Source: Bradyrhizobium hipponense
GTDB taxonomy: Bacteria > Pseudomonadota > Alphaproteobacteria > Rhizobiales > Xanthobacteraceae
NCBI RefSeq assembly: GCF_008123965.1
Contig: NZ_VSTH01000060.1
Span: 1-64,000, forward strand
DNA length: 64,000 nt
Reading direction: 5' to 3'
Shown: positions 32,603-43,313 of the stretch, piece after piece
Position numbering within the stretch: the stretch's first letter is position 1
How the letters are laid out: each line of letters opens with the position of its first letter
Translations under genes and position numbers: made by a program
The notes under the pieces: model-generated
Databases searched by the model: none
What the model was told of the DNA's origin: nothing
Seen by the model: only the letters and a program-made list of their open reading frames with translations

Positions 32603-34822
32603 TCAGTGCCCGGCGGCACGTTTTGCCGCAGCGTTGTTCAGGACGATGAGGGCATCGACGGCGACGCCGGTCCTGGCGTTGATCAGGAACGGATTGACGT
32701 CGATCGAGGCGATCCGGTCGCCGGCATCCGCGATCAGGTTGGACAGGCCGACCAGCGCCTTCACGGCGGAAGTCTCGTGCAACGCCGGCTTGCCGCGATA
32801 GCCGCGCATCTTGATGCCGGCCTTGGTCCGGCCGATCAAAAGCCGCGCCTCGGCCTCGTCCAGCGGCGCGCCGGCGAGCGCTACGTCCTTCATCAGCTCG
32901 ATGTCGATTCCGCCGGTGCCAAACAATACGACAGGCCCCATCTCGGCATCGAGGGACGCGCCGGCCACGAGTTCGAGATCGGCCTTGACCTGCTGCGCGA
33001 TCAGGATCCCGTCGAGCTTCGGCCTGCCCTCGAGTTTCTTCACCCGCGCAGTGATGTCGGCAAACGCTTTCTTGACCTCCGTCGCGCTGCTTAGATTCAA
33101 CACTACGCCGCCGATATCGGATTTGTGCAGGATCTCGGCGCTGACGACTTTTGCCACGACCGGAAAGCCGATTTGCCTGGCGATCTTCACGGCGCCCGCC
33201 GACGTCTGCACGATTGCCTCCTTCGAGACCGGGATGCCATAGGCCTTCAGGAGCTTCTTCGAGGCGACCTCGTCGAGTGCGGCGCCGGTAGCCGATTTCA
33301 GCGTCTTCTCCAGCACGGCGCGCGCGGCAGGCTTCGAACTTGAGACGATGTCGGGCACCTCCTTGCGCAGCTTGGCATAGTCGAGCAGTGATTTGATTGC
33401 GGTGACCGCGCGGTCCATACCCTGCATCACCGCCAGATGCGGCACCGATTTGCGCAAGCTCTTGGTGAATTCGCTGAAGCCGATCGACATCGCGCTGATA
33501 TAGATCACCGGTTTCGAGGCCCGGCTCGCCATCTCATTGACGATGCGCAAATTGCGCTCGCGCAGCTCGTGCGGCGCCTTTGGCAGCTCGGAATCGACGA
33601 TGACGATGTCGATGTCGGGATCATCGATCATCAGCTCGATCGATTTCATGTAGACGGAGGGATCGACCACCGCGGCAAAGCCGGCATCGAGTGGATTGCC
33701 GACGATCGAGCCTGGCCCGAGCATTTTTGCCAGCTCGCCGCTGACATGCGGGCTCAGCGGCGCGAAGTTCAGGCCAGCTGCGTAGAAGGCGTCGATCAGC
33801 ATGCCGCGCTTGCCGCCGGACAGCGTGACGGCGGCAAGCCGATCGCCCTGGGGCATCGCGGCATGCACGAAACATTCGGTGGTCTCGATCAGCTCGTCGA
33901 GCCCGCGTACGCGGATCACGCCCTCGCGGGTTGCGACGGCGTCGAACGTCTCGATCGAGCCCGCGAGCGCACCGGTGTGTGCCATCGCCGCCGCGCGGCC
34001 GCCCTCGGACGAGCCGAGCTTGAGCGCGATCACCGGCTTGCTGGCCGCGCGCGCAGCCTTGCAGGCGTCGCGGAACGCCTTGGTGTTGCGCACGCCTTCG
34101 AGATAGACCACGATCACCTTGATGCTCGGGTCTTCGGCGAAATAGCGCATCAGGTCCGGCGTCTCGAGTCCGGCTTCGTTGCCGGTCGTCACCATGTAGC
34201 CGACACCGACGCCGCGGTCCTCGAGCGCCTGGCGGATCGCCATGACGATGGCGCCGGACTGCCCCGCGATCGCCACAGCGCCCTGTTCCATGGTGACGAT
34301 TCGGTCGTCGATATTGGTGAAGAGCTTTTCGCCGGCGCTCAGATTGCCGAGGCAGTTCGGGCCGGTGACCGCGAGGCCCGTCTCACGCACCGCCTGTTGC
34401 AGTTCGGCGGCAAGCTTCTGGCTCTCTTCATCCTGCAGCTCGCTGAAGCCGGAGGTGACGATGGTGGCCGAACGCGCGCCGGCCGCGGCGGCGTCGCGGA
34501 TCACCTGCACGGCAAAACGTGCGGGCACCAGCACCAGCACGTGATCTGGCTTTTCGGGGAGGCTGCCAAAATCCTTGTAGCAGGGGACGCCCCAGATGGC
34601 TTCGCGTTTGGCATTGACCGGATAGAGCCCGCCCTCGAAGCCGTATTTGACCAGATTATTCCAGATACGCTCGGCATAGTTTCCGGGCTTGTCGGTCGCG
34701 CCCACCACCACGATATTGCGCGGGTGCAGCATCGCGTGGATGGCCTTGACGATGTCGCTGGCGTCGCGCGGCGGAGACCATGGGTGCGAAGAACCGGACG
34801 CAGCAGATACGCGAGCTTCCAT
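32603..34822 (-). CDS. Acyl-CoA synthetase, ADP-forming (fused alpha-beta)
   Basis: This 739-residue enzyme has an N-terminal CoA-binding Rossmann domain (NIVVVGATDKPGNYAERIWNNL), a succinyl-CoA-synthetase-like domain (ATIVTSGF, TGPNCLGNLS, GQSGAIVMAI, then MAHTGALAGS, with the His expected to be phosphorylated) and a C-terminal ATP-grasp domain (LLKAYGIPV, GFPVVAKVVSAEILHKSDIGGVVLNL, GTGGIDIELMKDVALAGAPL). It would interconvert an acyl-CoA with the free acid plus ATP; the substrate is not readable. The ATG at 34822 is preceded by GAGGT. It stands alone apart from the MCE gene downstream. Confidence 0.9.
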   Translation of the reverse strand: MEARVSAASGSSHPWSPPRDASDIVKAIHAMLHPRNIVVVGATDKPGNYAERIWNNLVKYGFEGGLYPVNAKREAIWGVPCYKDFGSLPEKPDHVLVLVPARFAVQVIRDAAAAGARSATIVTSGFSELQDEESQKLAAELQQAVRETGLAVTGPNCLGNLSAGEKLFTNIDDRIVTMEQGAVAIAGQSGAIVMAIRQALEDRGVGVGYMVTTGNEAGLETPDLMRYFAEDPSIKVIVVYLEGVRNTKAFRDACKAARAASKPVIALKLGSSEGGRAAAMAHTGALAGSIETFDAVATREGVIRVRGLDELIETTECFVHAAMPQGDRLAAVTLSGGKRGMLIDAFYAAGLNFAPLSPHVSGELAKMLGPGSIVGNPLDAGFAAVVDPSVYMKSIELMIDDPDIDIVIVDSELPKAPHELRERNLRIVNEMASRASKPVIYISAMSIGFSEFTKSLRKSVPHLAVMQGMDRAVTAIKSLLDYAKLRKEVPDIVSSSKPAARAVLEKTLKSATGAALDEVASKKLLKAYGIPVSKEAIVQTSAGAVKIARQIGFPVVAKVVSAEILHKSDIGGVVLNLSSATEVKKAFADITARVKKLEGRPKLDGILIAQQVKADLELVAGASLDAEMGPVVLFGTGGIDIELMKDVALAGAPLDEAEARLLIGRTKAGIKMRGYRGKPALHETSAVKALVGLSNLIADAGDRIASIDVNPFLINARTGVAVDALIVLNNAAAKRAAGH

Positions 34823-34996
34823 AGCGTGACCTCATATATTGTTCTTGTTGGTGCGCGTCATTCCGTTCTAGGGCGAGTTCTTCGGAGTGGCAACGGGTCG
34901 GTATGCCGTGCGATGGAATGAACACGCGTCAAGCAGGGTGATCGACGCGCTCGGATCACCGCTCGCGTTGTCGGCGACGAGAGGCCGGTCGCACTG

Positions 34997-35566
34997 CTAT
35001 CGGTCGCTTTCGATCAAGGTGGCATGCAGGATATAGCGCTCAGGGCCGGACGTAACCGCATCGAACGGCCAGCAAGTGGTGAGCGCTAGTTCGACATCCT
35101 GAGCAGCAGGATCGATGCCCGAGGCATCGAAGCGAACCACGGCGGAGGAATCCGCCCGATAGCGAAAGTGCTTGCCGTCACTGCGTGTGACATCGATTAC
35201 GTCACCAATGGCAACATCCCGCAAGAAACGGAAATGTGTGTCGCGATGGGCCGCATATACGGCAACACCGCGCTCGCCGGCATCAGCCGTTTGATGGATA
35301 TGGCCGGGTCCGAAGGCAAGCGCCTGGCCGCTTGTGCCTGCGAGCACGATCGCGCTGGCGCCGATCCGCTTCACCTCGATCCGCGCAACCGGCCAGGTGT
35401 CGGCCCAGGACCACGGCTTTGCCGGTTGGGCCGTCGCAACGCTCCGGTCGAATGCGCGCTCCAGCAGCACCTGCGCGAGCCAGGCTTTGGCGTGGATGTA
35501 GGCGCCGTCGCCGAACAGGATGACGCCGACCAGCACGAGGACGAGGGGTGAGATGAGGCGGGGCAT
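34997..35566 (-). CDS. Class GN sortase
   Basis: This 189-residue membrane-anchored transpeptidase has an N-terminal helix (LISPLVLVLVGVILFGDGAYI). The sortase core shows the catalytic His in YAAHRDTHFRFL, the catalytic Cys in LALTTCWPFDAV and the Arg in GPERYILHA. It belongs to the Gram-negative sortase group first described from marine proteobacteria, encoded beside a single VIT/VWA target. Here the target gene lies directly upstream. The start is the ATG at 35566; the frame extends into a palindromic repeat that begins 13 bases upstream. It is probably in the inner membrane facing the periplasm. Confidence 0.9.
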   Translation of the reverse strand: MPRLISPLVLVLVGVILFGDGAYIHAKAWLAQVLLERAFDRSVATAQPAKPWSWADTWPVARIEVKRIGASAIVLAGTSGQALAFGPGHIHQTADAGERGVAVYAAHRDTHFRFLRDVAIGDVIDVTRSDGKHFRYRADSSAVVRFDASGIDPAAQDVELALTTCWPFDAVTSGPERYILHATLIESDR

Positions 35567-35578
35567 TGTTTCCACACT

Positions 35579-35656
35579 CGTCATTGCGAGCGAAGCGAAG
35601 CAATCCAGAGTCATTCCGGGGAGCAGTTCGGATTGCTTCGCTGCGCTCGCAATGAC
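35579..35656. repeat. Intergenic palindromic repeat, family B copy 2
   Basis: The arms GTCATTGCGAGC and GCTCGCAATGAC, with GAAGCAATCC / GGATTGCTTC inside, lie between the sortase-target gene and the sortase gene, on the same transcript. The right-hand sortase start codon is only about 13 bases from the element, leaving little room for a ribosome site. Confidence 0.85.
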
Positions 35657-35737
35657 AACACATAAAGGCGCGCGCGGCCATTTGGGGTGGGACGGGCAGC
35701 CGCGCGCGCAGAGCAGAGGAGTTCGGGGGCTCCCCTC

Positions 35738-37999
35738 TCAAGCGGCGTCAGTGAGCAAGGGCTGACGCCGGTTGAACGCGAACAGGACCAGGGAGAGCAT
35801 GATCAGGATCAGGCCTGCGATCATCTTCAGCTCGGCCGAGGTTGCGGTCTTGGGCAAACGGATCGCATCGGGCGCGGCGGGCATCGGCCGCCTGGTCGCG
35901 GGCTGACTGCCCGCATCGGCGCGGCGCTCGCGCAGTTGCGTCGGTGCCTGTTGCGGCCGTTCGCCAAACACCTTCTCGAAATCCCAGCCGGCCGGCAGGT
36001 TGATCGGCAGCTCGCTGAGCTTGAGCGGCTTGCCTTCGGGTCGGCTCGGCGTCTTGTCGACCGCGACGAGGCTGGTCAGTCGTGTGACGATCTGATGCTC
36101 GAGCGCCAGCGCCAGGATCGTCTTGTCGGTCTCTTCCGGCGTCGCCTCGCGCATGCTGCGCGCCACTTCCGCGTCAGCAATTTTGCGCTTCGCCCAGAGC
36201 TTTGACAGGCCCTTGCCCTCGGCGGCATTTTGCAGCGGCAGCGTCACCGACCAGGGGCGGTCGCCGACGCGCCCCTTGATCTCGAGCGAGCCCGCGAGCT
36301 TGTCGAGCTTCGCTGCCAGCACCAGCGGCTCGTCGCGATAGACGTCGGGAATGATCGCCGGAGTGACGTCGGCCTTGGCCTCCGAGAATTTTGCGGTGAG
36401 GCCGGTCACGGCCGGATTTTCCAGCTTGGCGAACAGGCCGCGCATGCGCTCCTCGACCTGCTCGGCCGAGCCGATATGGGTGAAGGCGCCGCGGCCGAGT
36501 TCGGCCGCGCGCGTCATCAGATAGGTGTTGGGCGCGGACCCGATGCCGATCATGAAAACGCGCGAGCGGCCGCGCATCGCGGTGATCGTTTCGAACAATT
36601 GCTGCTCGTTGCCGATCGCGCCGTCGGTCAGGAACACGACCTGCCGAACCATGCTGGTCTCGCCAAGCTTGTCGGTCAGCGCCGCTCGCATCGCCGGCAC
36701 CATCTCGGTACCGCCGCGCGCCTGCAAGGCGCTTACGAATGCAGTCGCTTCGCCGATATGCGCCGCGTCTGCGGGCACTGACGCGGGGAACAGCACGTCC
36801 ATGGTGTCGTCGAAACGGATGACGTTGAAGCGGTCGGCCGGCTGGAGACGAGAGAGTGCGTAAAGCAGGCTCGCCTTGGCCTGAACGATCGACGTGCCGC
36901 CCATCGAGCCGGAATTGTCGATCACGAACACCACCTCGCGGGGCAGCGGCTTCTGCGTCGCCTGCTCGGTGGGCGGCGTGACGAAGGCGAGCAAGTAATC
37001 GGCATCGCCGACATGCTCACGGAACAGTCCGACCGACGGCGCCTTCTCTGCCGCCGGCTTCCACGTCAGCTCGAAATCGCGGTCGGCGGGCACGGTCCCG
37101 TCGGCGAGCGTGACGACGCGCGTCGTGCTGTCCGGGCTCGCGATCTTGACGTTATGGTGATGGCTCTTCACTTCGCCGAGGGCAAAGCCAGCCTTCAGGC
37201 GCACGCTGATGCTGGTCGGATTGACCGGCGGATTTTTGGCGGGATCGAGCACGGGCGGCGAGATACGGTCGCGGTCCGGCACCGGGTCCGTCGTGGTCGT
37301 GCCCCAGCCGGAGCCGTCGGGCCGGAAGTCGACGCTCTGTGCGATCGGGGCGGGATTGTAGCGCGGTCCGACCACCAGCGGCAGCCGCAGTGAGTATTCG
37401 CTGCCGGATTGATGCACCGGCTCCTGGTATTCGATCTGCACCAGCACCGTCTCGCCAGGACCGATATTGGCGACCGAGTTGGTGAAGATGTTGGGCCGTT
37501 CCTGCTCGGTGAGCGCGGCCTTCTGTCCGGCGCGGCGCGCCTGCTCGTAGATCACGCGCGCCTGCTGCCGCTCCTTGATGTCGCCGACGATGACGCGGTC
37601 GCCGACGACCATCTTCAGCGTATCGACCGCGCCGTCGGTCGCCAGCGGATAGACATAGGTCGCCTCGACCCAGTCGTTGCTGGGATTGCGGAAGACCTGG
37701 GTGATGCGGGCCCGCAGCGTCGGGCCGGACACCGTGACGTCGACATCGATGCCGAGGCGGATGGCTTCGGTATAGGCGCCGTCCTCCTTCAGGAGGAGGG
37801 TGCCGGAACGGGCATCGCCGGGCTGCAGCAGGCTCGCCTGCTCCGTCGTCGCCGACCAGCCCGGCTCGAAGCTCACGAGCAGGGCCACGAAGGCGACCAG
37901 CATCACGGCAACGCCCTGCACGAGAAGGAACAGTCCGAACTTGATCAGCCGGCCCAGCATAGGGTGTTCATCGTTGTCGACCGCGTCGTAGGTGTCCAT
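35738..37999 (-). CDS. Sortase target protein with VIT and VWA domains
   Basis: This 753-residue exported protein has an N-terminal membrane helix (FGLFLLVQGVAVMLVAFVALL). A VIT domain (~75-200, including WVEATYVYPL and EQERPNIFTNSVANIGPGE) and a VWA domain with an intact MIDAS (FVIDNSGSMGGTS, then TDGAIGNE) follow. The C-terminal sorting signal is LPKTATSAE plus a hydrophobic helix (MIAGLILIMLSLVLFAF) and NRR. That layout is the recognised partner of class GN sortase, which lies just downstream. The ATG at 37999 has AGGAG-like GAGCAGGT upstream. The frame is open to 38116 without homology. Likely role: surface or periplasmic adhesion or scaffold (inference). Confidence 0.9.
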   Translation of the reverse strand: MDTYDAVDNDEHPMLGRLIKFGLFLLVQGVAVMLVAFVALLVSFEPGWSATTEQASLLQPGDARSGTLLLKEDGAYTEAIRLGIDVDVTVSGPTLRARITQVFRNPSNDWVEATYVYPLATDGAVDTLKMVVGDRVIVGDIKERQQARVIYEQARRAGQKAALTEQERPNIFTNSVANIGPGETVLVQIEYQEPVHQSGSEYSLRLPLVVGPRYNPAPIAQSVDFRPDGSGWGTTTTDPVPDRDRISPPVLDPAKNPPVNPTSISVRLKAGFALGEVKSHHHNVKIASPDSTTRVVTLADGTVPADRDFELTWKPAAEKAPSVGLFREHVGDADYLLAFVTPPTEQATQKPLPREVVFVIDNSGSMGGTSIVQAKASLLYALSRLQPADRFNVIRFDDTMDVLFPASVPADAAHIGEATAFVSALQARGGTEMVPAMRAALTDKLGETSMVRQVVFLTDGAIGNEQQLFETITAMRGRSRVFMIGIGSAPNTYLMTRAAELGRGAFTHIGSAEQVEERMRGLFAKLENPAVTGLTAKFSEAKADVTPAIIPDVYRDEPLVLAAKLDKLAGSLEIKGRVGDRPWSVTLPLQNAAEGKGLSKLWAKRKIADAEVARSMREATPEETDKTILALALEHQIVTRLTSLVAVDKTPSRPEGKPLKLSELPINLPAGWDFEKVFGERPQQAPTQLRERRADAGSQPATRRPMPAAPDAIRLPKTATSAELKMIAGLILIMLSLVLFAFNRRQPLLTDAA

Positions 38000-38185
38000 T
38001 TGACCTGCTCCCGAAAGATGTTTGCTGGTTCTCAGCATCCGCCGGGAGGGGCAGATTTCGCGAGCAGAATGATCGGCAATGTTCCGCCGCGGCTCGCCCG
38101 GCCAGGCGGCCGCCAAGGCGGCGATGTGCGGTTTTGTGCTGGCTTGTCCGTCCTGCTAGAGTAATCGCCCTGGAGCAGGGTAACA

Positions 38186-38956
38186 ATGCAGACGCAGGAT
38201 AAACTCTCCGACAAGCAGCTTTCGGACGAGCAAAGCCGCGAGGTCGCAGGCGCGATCCGCGAGGAGCTCGCCAGACGCCGCATCTCGCGGCAGGCTCTGG
38301 CCGAACAGGCCAAGCTCAGCCTGTCGACGCTGGAGAAGGTGCTTGGCGGACGCCGGCCGTTCACGCTGGCAACCACGGTCCGGCTCGAGCAGGCGCTGGG
38401 CGTGTCGCTGCGCAGGAGCCCCGCCGTTGTGACGCCTCCGGCCGCAAACGATGTCGCGCCAGACAGTCTCGGATCCTATTCGCACCGCGCGGTGACCTGG
38501 CTCGAGGATCTCTACATCACGCTGCGACCGTCCTTCGGCGACAAGGACGCGATCTTTGCCTATCGCACCGAAATCGCCTGGGAGCCGAAGGTCCCTTCGC
38601 TTGTCTTCCGCGAGGGCGAGCGGACCGATGCCGCCTATGAGCACAGCGGCGAAGTCGCCGTGCCTCACCAGTCCGGCTTCATCTATCTCGTCATCATCAA
38701 GCACGGCCAGCATCGCGTGATCACGGTGTCGCGGCCGACCGTCGCCGGCGAGATGTACGGAATCATCTCGACGCTCCGCGCCGGCCCAGGCTCGCAACTG
38801 ACGCCGATTGCGGCGCCGATCGCCTACGTGCCCGCACGAAATATTATCGATCCAGCCGTGGGCCGGATCGCATCCGACCACGCAAACTACAAGCTGTACC
38901 GGGATCACCTGCAGCGTACGGTCGACGAATCTTTTGCGTTGTTTCTGCCCAGCTAG
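38186..38956 (+). CDS. XRE-type helix-turn-helix regulator
   Basis: This 256-residue protein has an N-terminal Cro/CI-like HTH (residues ~30-75: RRRISRQALAEQAKLSLSTLEKVLGGRRPFTLATTVRLEQAL). A ligand-like C-terminal domain of about 160 residues (YRTEIAWEPKVPSLVFREGER, VPHQSGFIYLVIIKHGQHRVITVSRP) resembles no domain I can name. It is divergent from the sortase-target gene with 186 bases between them, so it might control that operon; this is only inferred from position. Confidence 0.8.
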   Translation: MQTQDKLSDKQLSDEQSREVAGAIREELARRRISRQALAEQAKLSLSTLEKVLGGRRPFTLATTVRLEQALGVSLRRSPAVVTPPAANDVAPDSLGSYSHRAVTWLEDLYITLRPSFGDKDAIFAYRTEIAWEPKVPSLVFREGERTDAAYEHSGEVAVPHQSGFIYLVIIKHGQHRVITVSRPTVAGEMYGIISTLRAGPGSQLTPIAAPIAYVPARNIIDPAVGRIASDHANYKLYRDHLQRTVDESFALFLPS

Positions 38957-39030
38957 ACCCGCGCGGGCTTCACTGCGCTCTAGGGAATGGCGGACCTTTG
39001 GCCGCCATTCCCTTGCCGGAGGCGCTTTGG

Positions 39031-40584
39031 TCAGGCGTTGGCGACTTTGGCCTCGTCGACTTCGGAGGCCGCCGAAAACTCCTTGCGCAAGGTCGGTTTG
39101 TGGATCTTGCCGGTGGCGTTGCGCGGCAGCGCGGTGACGAAACGAACCTGGCGCGGACATTTGAAGCGCGCCAGATTGGCCGCGCAATGCGCGAAGACGT
39201 CGGCCTCGTTTAGCCTTTCGCCCGGCTTGACCGCGACGATGGCGAGGCCCACCTCGCCCCATTGCGGATCGGGAATGCCGATCACGGCGGCTTCGGCGAT
39301 TCCCGTGAGCTGGTGCAGGACGTTCTCGACCTCGGCCGGATAGACGTTCTCGCCGCCGGAGATGTACATGTCCTTCCACCGGTCGACGACGTAGTAGAAA
39401 CCTTCCTCGTCGACGCGCGTCGCATCGCCGGTGTGCAGCCAGCCGTCGGTGAAGGATGATTTGTTTGCCTCGGGCCTGTTCCAGTAGCCCGGCGTGATGT
39501 TCGGCCCCTTGACCCAGAGCTCGCCGAGTTCGCCGATATCGGCGTCGCGGCCGTCCGGCCGTACGATGCGCACCTCCGTGTGCAGCACCGGTTTGCCGGC
39601 CGAGCCGGCCTTCCGCGCCGCATCTTCGCGATCGAGCACCAGCACGGCCGGCGACGTCTCGGTCATGCCGTAGCCCTGCTGGAGCGCGACTCCGCGGGCT
39701 TCCCAGACTTTCAGCAGCGGCACCGGCATCGGTGCGCCGCCGACGCCGCCGACGATCAGCCCGCTGAGATCGGTCGCAGCAAAAGCCGGGTGCTGCGCCA
39801 TGAACTGGTAGATCGCGGGCACGCCGAAGAACACATTGATGCCCTGCGCAGGATCGTTGATCAGGCCGAGCGCTGTGCCGGGGTCGAAGGCGCGCATGAT
39901 CATCACGGTGCCGCCGGCGTGCAGCACCGGATTGGTGTAGCAATTCAGCCCGCCGGTATGAAACAGCGGCAGCACGGTGAGCAGCACGGAGGACGGTCCG
40001 ATGCAGGCGGGGCCGCCGAGATTGACGCAATTCCAAAAGGTCATGCCGTGGGTGATGGTGGCGCCCTTCGGATGGCCGGTGGTGCCCGAGGTGTACATGA
40101 TCGTCGAGACGTCATCGAGCGTGACCTCCTCGATTGCCTCGAGCGGCTTTGCGGCGGCGATGCCGGCCTCGTAGGAGCAGCCGGGGCCGAGCAACAGGCT
40201 CGAGGCAACGCCGCAAAGCTTCGCCACGCTCAGCGCGGCCTCGGCGAGGTCGGCGTCATGGATCATTACCTTCGGCGCGCAATCGCCGGTGATGAACTGA
40301 AGCTCGGGAACGGTGAGGCGGGTGTTGAGCGGCACGAACACGGCGCCGAGCCGTCCGCAGGCGAACTGCACCTCCAGCGTATCGGTCGTGTTCAGCGCCA
40401 GCACCGCGACGCGGTCGCCGCGCGAGACTTTTAGCGCGTCCCGCAGAAACGAGGCGAGGCGCGAGATGCGCGCGTCGAATTGCGAATAGGTGATGCGGCG
40501 CTCGCTGGCGAGATCGATGACTGCGACCTTGCCGGGCGTGCGGCGGGCATGATGGGCGATCCAGTCGTAGTAACGAACGGCCAC
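39031..40584 (-). CDS. AMP-forming acyl-CoA ligase
   Basis: This 517-residue ANL-superfamily adenylating enzyme has the AMP-binding motif TIMYTSGTTGHPKGATITHG, then PLFHTGGLN, GYGMTETSPAV, the ELWVKGPNITPGYWN hinge region, TGDATRVDEEGF and the C-terminal catalytic Lys in PRNATGKIHKPTLRKEF. It would activate a medium- or branched-chain or aromatic acid to the CoA thioester. The start is the GTG at 40584 behind GAGGGAGG; the frame runs to 40686 without homology. It is divergent from the acyl-CoA dehydrogenase genes and may feed them. The substrate is unknown. Confidence 0.92.
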   Translation of the reverse strand: MAVRYYDWIAHHARRTPGKVAVIDLASERRITYSQFDARISRLASFLRDALKVSRGDRVAVLALNTTDTLEVQFACGRLGAVFVPLNTRLTVPELQFITGDCAPKVMIHDADLAEAALSVAKLCGVASSLLLGPGCSYEAGIAAAKPLEAIEEVTLDDVSTIMYTSGTTGHPKGATITHGMTFWNCVNLGGPACIGPSSVLLTVLPLFHTGGLNCYTNPVLHAGGTVMIMRAFDPGTALGLINDPAQGINVFFGVPAIYQFMAQHPAFAATDLSGLIVGGVGGAPMPVPLLKVWEARGVALQQGYGMTETSPAVLVLDREDAARKAGSAGKPVLHTEVRIVRPDGRDADIGELGELWVKGPNITPGYWNRPEANKSSFTDGWLHTGDATRVDEEGFYYVVDRWKDMYISGGENVYPAEVENVLHQLTGIAEAAVIGIPDPQWGEVGLAIVAVKPGERLNEADVFAHCAANLARFKCPRQVRFVTALPRNATGKIHKPTLRKEFSAASEVDEAKVANA

Positions 40585-40862
40585 TAGTCCCTCCCTCGAC
40601 GATCTTATGCCGCCTGCATTGAGGCGCGCGCTTGCCGTGCAACATGGCCGGCATGGCCTTGGGAGGCCAGCCGGAGTCTTGTGCATGACGTCTTTTTTGA
40701 CCCGGAGTTGGCCTGCGAGGGACGAAAATCGTCTTGCGTTGAGTTGCTAGCTCGCGGCCTGATCGTGGCGGCTCGCTCAAGCCAGCCACTCCGCGCAAGT
40801 GAGGCGCCGATGTTCCGGCCATGGTGGATGAGAAGAATCGCCATCAGCGAGGCGAAATCGCA

Positions 40863-41999
40863 ATGACAAGCCCGTTCTATACCGCCGAGCATAATGCCTT
40901 CCGCGACGTGATGCGCCGCTTCGTCGAAAAGGAGATCGAGCCGTTCGCCCACGAATGGGACGAGGCTGGCGAATTCCCGCGCGCGCTCTATCGCAAGGCC
41001 GCCGGGATCGGGCTGCTGGGGCTGGGATTTCCCGAGGAATATGGCGGTATCGCCGCCGACCAGTTCATGAAGATCGTGGCGAGCCAGGAGCTGGCGCGTG
41101 CGGGCGCCGGCGGCATCAGCGCCAGCCTGATGAGCCACACCATCGGTTCGCCGCCGATCGCACGCGCGGCGCGCCCAGAGGTTAGGGCACGTGTGCTGCC
41201 GCAGGTGCTGTCCGGCGAGAAGATCTCCGCGCTCGCGATCACCGAGCCGGGCGGCGGCTCGGACGTCGCTAATCTGCGCACCAAGGCGCGACGCGACGAC
41301 GATCACTACGTCGTGAGCGGCGAGAAGACCTTCATCACCTCAGGCATGCGCGCCGACTATCTGACCGTTGCGGTGCGCACCGGCGGCGAGGGCGCCGGCG
41401 GTGTCAGCCTGCTCCTGATCGAGGGCGATACGCCCGGCCTGTCGCGCACCAAGCTCAAGAAGATGGGCTGGTGGGCCTCCGACACCGCGACGCTGCATTT
41501 CGACGAATGCCGCGTGCCGGTCGAAAATCTGATCGGCGAGGAGGGGCAGGGCTTCAAGATCATCATGCAGAACTTCAACAGCGAGCGCATGGGCATGGCG
41601 GCGGGCTGTACCGCCTTCGCGCGGGTCTGCCTTGATGAGGCGATTGCCTACGCCAGGGAACGCAAGACCTTCGGCAAGCCGCTAGCGCAGCACCAGGTGA
41701 TCCGTCACAAGATCGTCGACATGGCGCAGAAGGTCGCGGCCAGCCAGGCGATGCTGGAGCTGCTGGCCTGGCGGCTCGAGCAGGGCGAGAGTCCGGTCGC
41801 CGAAATCTGCATGATGAAGAACCAGGCGACACAGACCATGGCGTTCTGCGCCTCGGAAGCCGTGCAGATCTTCGGCGGCGCCGGCTTCATGCGCGGCATC
41901 AAGGCCGAGCGCATCTACCGCGAAGTCAAGGTCAACGCCATCGGCGGCGGCACCGAGGAGATCATGAAGGATCTGGCGAGCAGGCAGATGGGGCTGTGA
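40863..41999 (+). CDS. Acyl-CoA dehydrogenase 1
   Basis: This 378-residue FAD enzyme has ACAD motifs ITEPGGGSDVANLRTKARRD (flavin/substrate loop), YVVSGEKTFITSG, RKTFGKPLAQHQVIRHKIVDM and, at the C-terminus, VNAIGGGTEEIMKDL. The GGGTEE position lacks the Glu of the EGT motif, as in isovaleryl-CoA- and long-chain-type enzymes, where the base lies in another helix. It forms the first gene of a rightward cluster with a second dehydrogenase and a GST-like gene. The start is the ATG at 40863; the frame is open to 40821. Confidence 0.9.
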   Translation: MTSPFYTAEHNAFRDVMRRFVEKEIEPFAHEWDEAGEFPRALYRKAAGIGLLGLGFPEEYGGIAADQFMKIVASQELARAGAGGISASLMSHTIGSPPIARAARPEVRARVLPQVLSGEKISALAITEPGGGSDVANLRTKARRDDDHYVVSGEKTFITSGMRADYLTVAVRTGGEGAGGVSLLLIEGDTPGLSRTKLKKMGWWASDTATLHFDECRVPVENLIGEEGQGFKIIMQNFNSERMGMAAGCTAFARVCLDEAIAYARERKTFGKPLAQHQVIRHKIVDMAQKVAASQAMLELLAWRLEQGESPVAEICMMKNQATQTMAFCASEAVQIFGGAGFMRGIKAERIYREVKVNAIGGGTEEIMKDLASRQMGL

Positions 42000-42014
42000 G
42001 CTTCTGTCTCCTGG

Positions 42015-42123
42015 CGTCATTCCGGGGCGCGAAGTGAAGCGGAGCGAGCCCGGAATCCATCGTGCCGCAGATGCCGTGGAGAAATGGATTCCGGGCTCAT
42101 CGCTGCGCGATGCCCCGGAATGA
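42015..42123. repeat. Intergenic palindromic repeat, family F
   Basis: The arms CGTCATTCCGGGGCGCG and GCGCGATGCCCCGGAATGAC flank AGCCCGGAATCCAT and ATGGATTCCGGGCT in the middle. It lies between the two acyl-CoA dehydrogenase genes of one cluster, 27 bases before the second start. This is the only copy in the window; it is noncoding. Confidence 0.8.
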
Positions 42124-42149
42124 CAAGAGGATGGAGCTCGAAAGAGACA

Positions 42150-43312
<1,163 letters not shown>

Positions 43313-43313
<1 letters not shown>

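Noticed and set aside
38156..40036. A 626-codon minus-strand frame over the XRE regulator and acyl-CoA ligase
   Set aside because: It crosses gene boundaries on both strands and resembles no protein; both overlapped genes have clear motifs.
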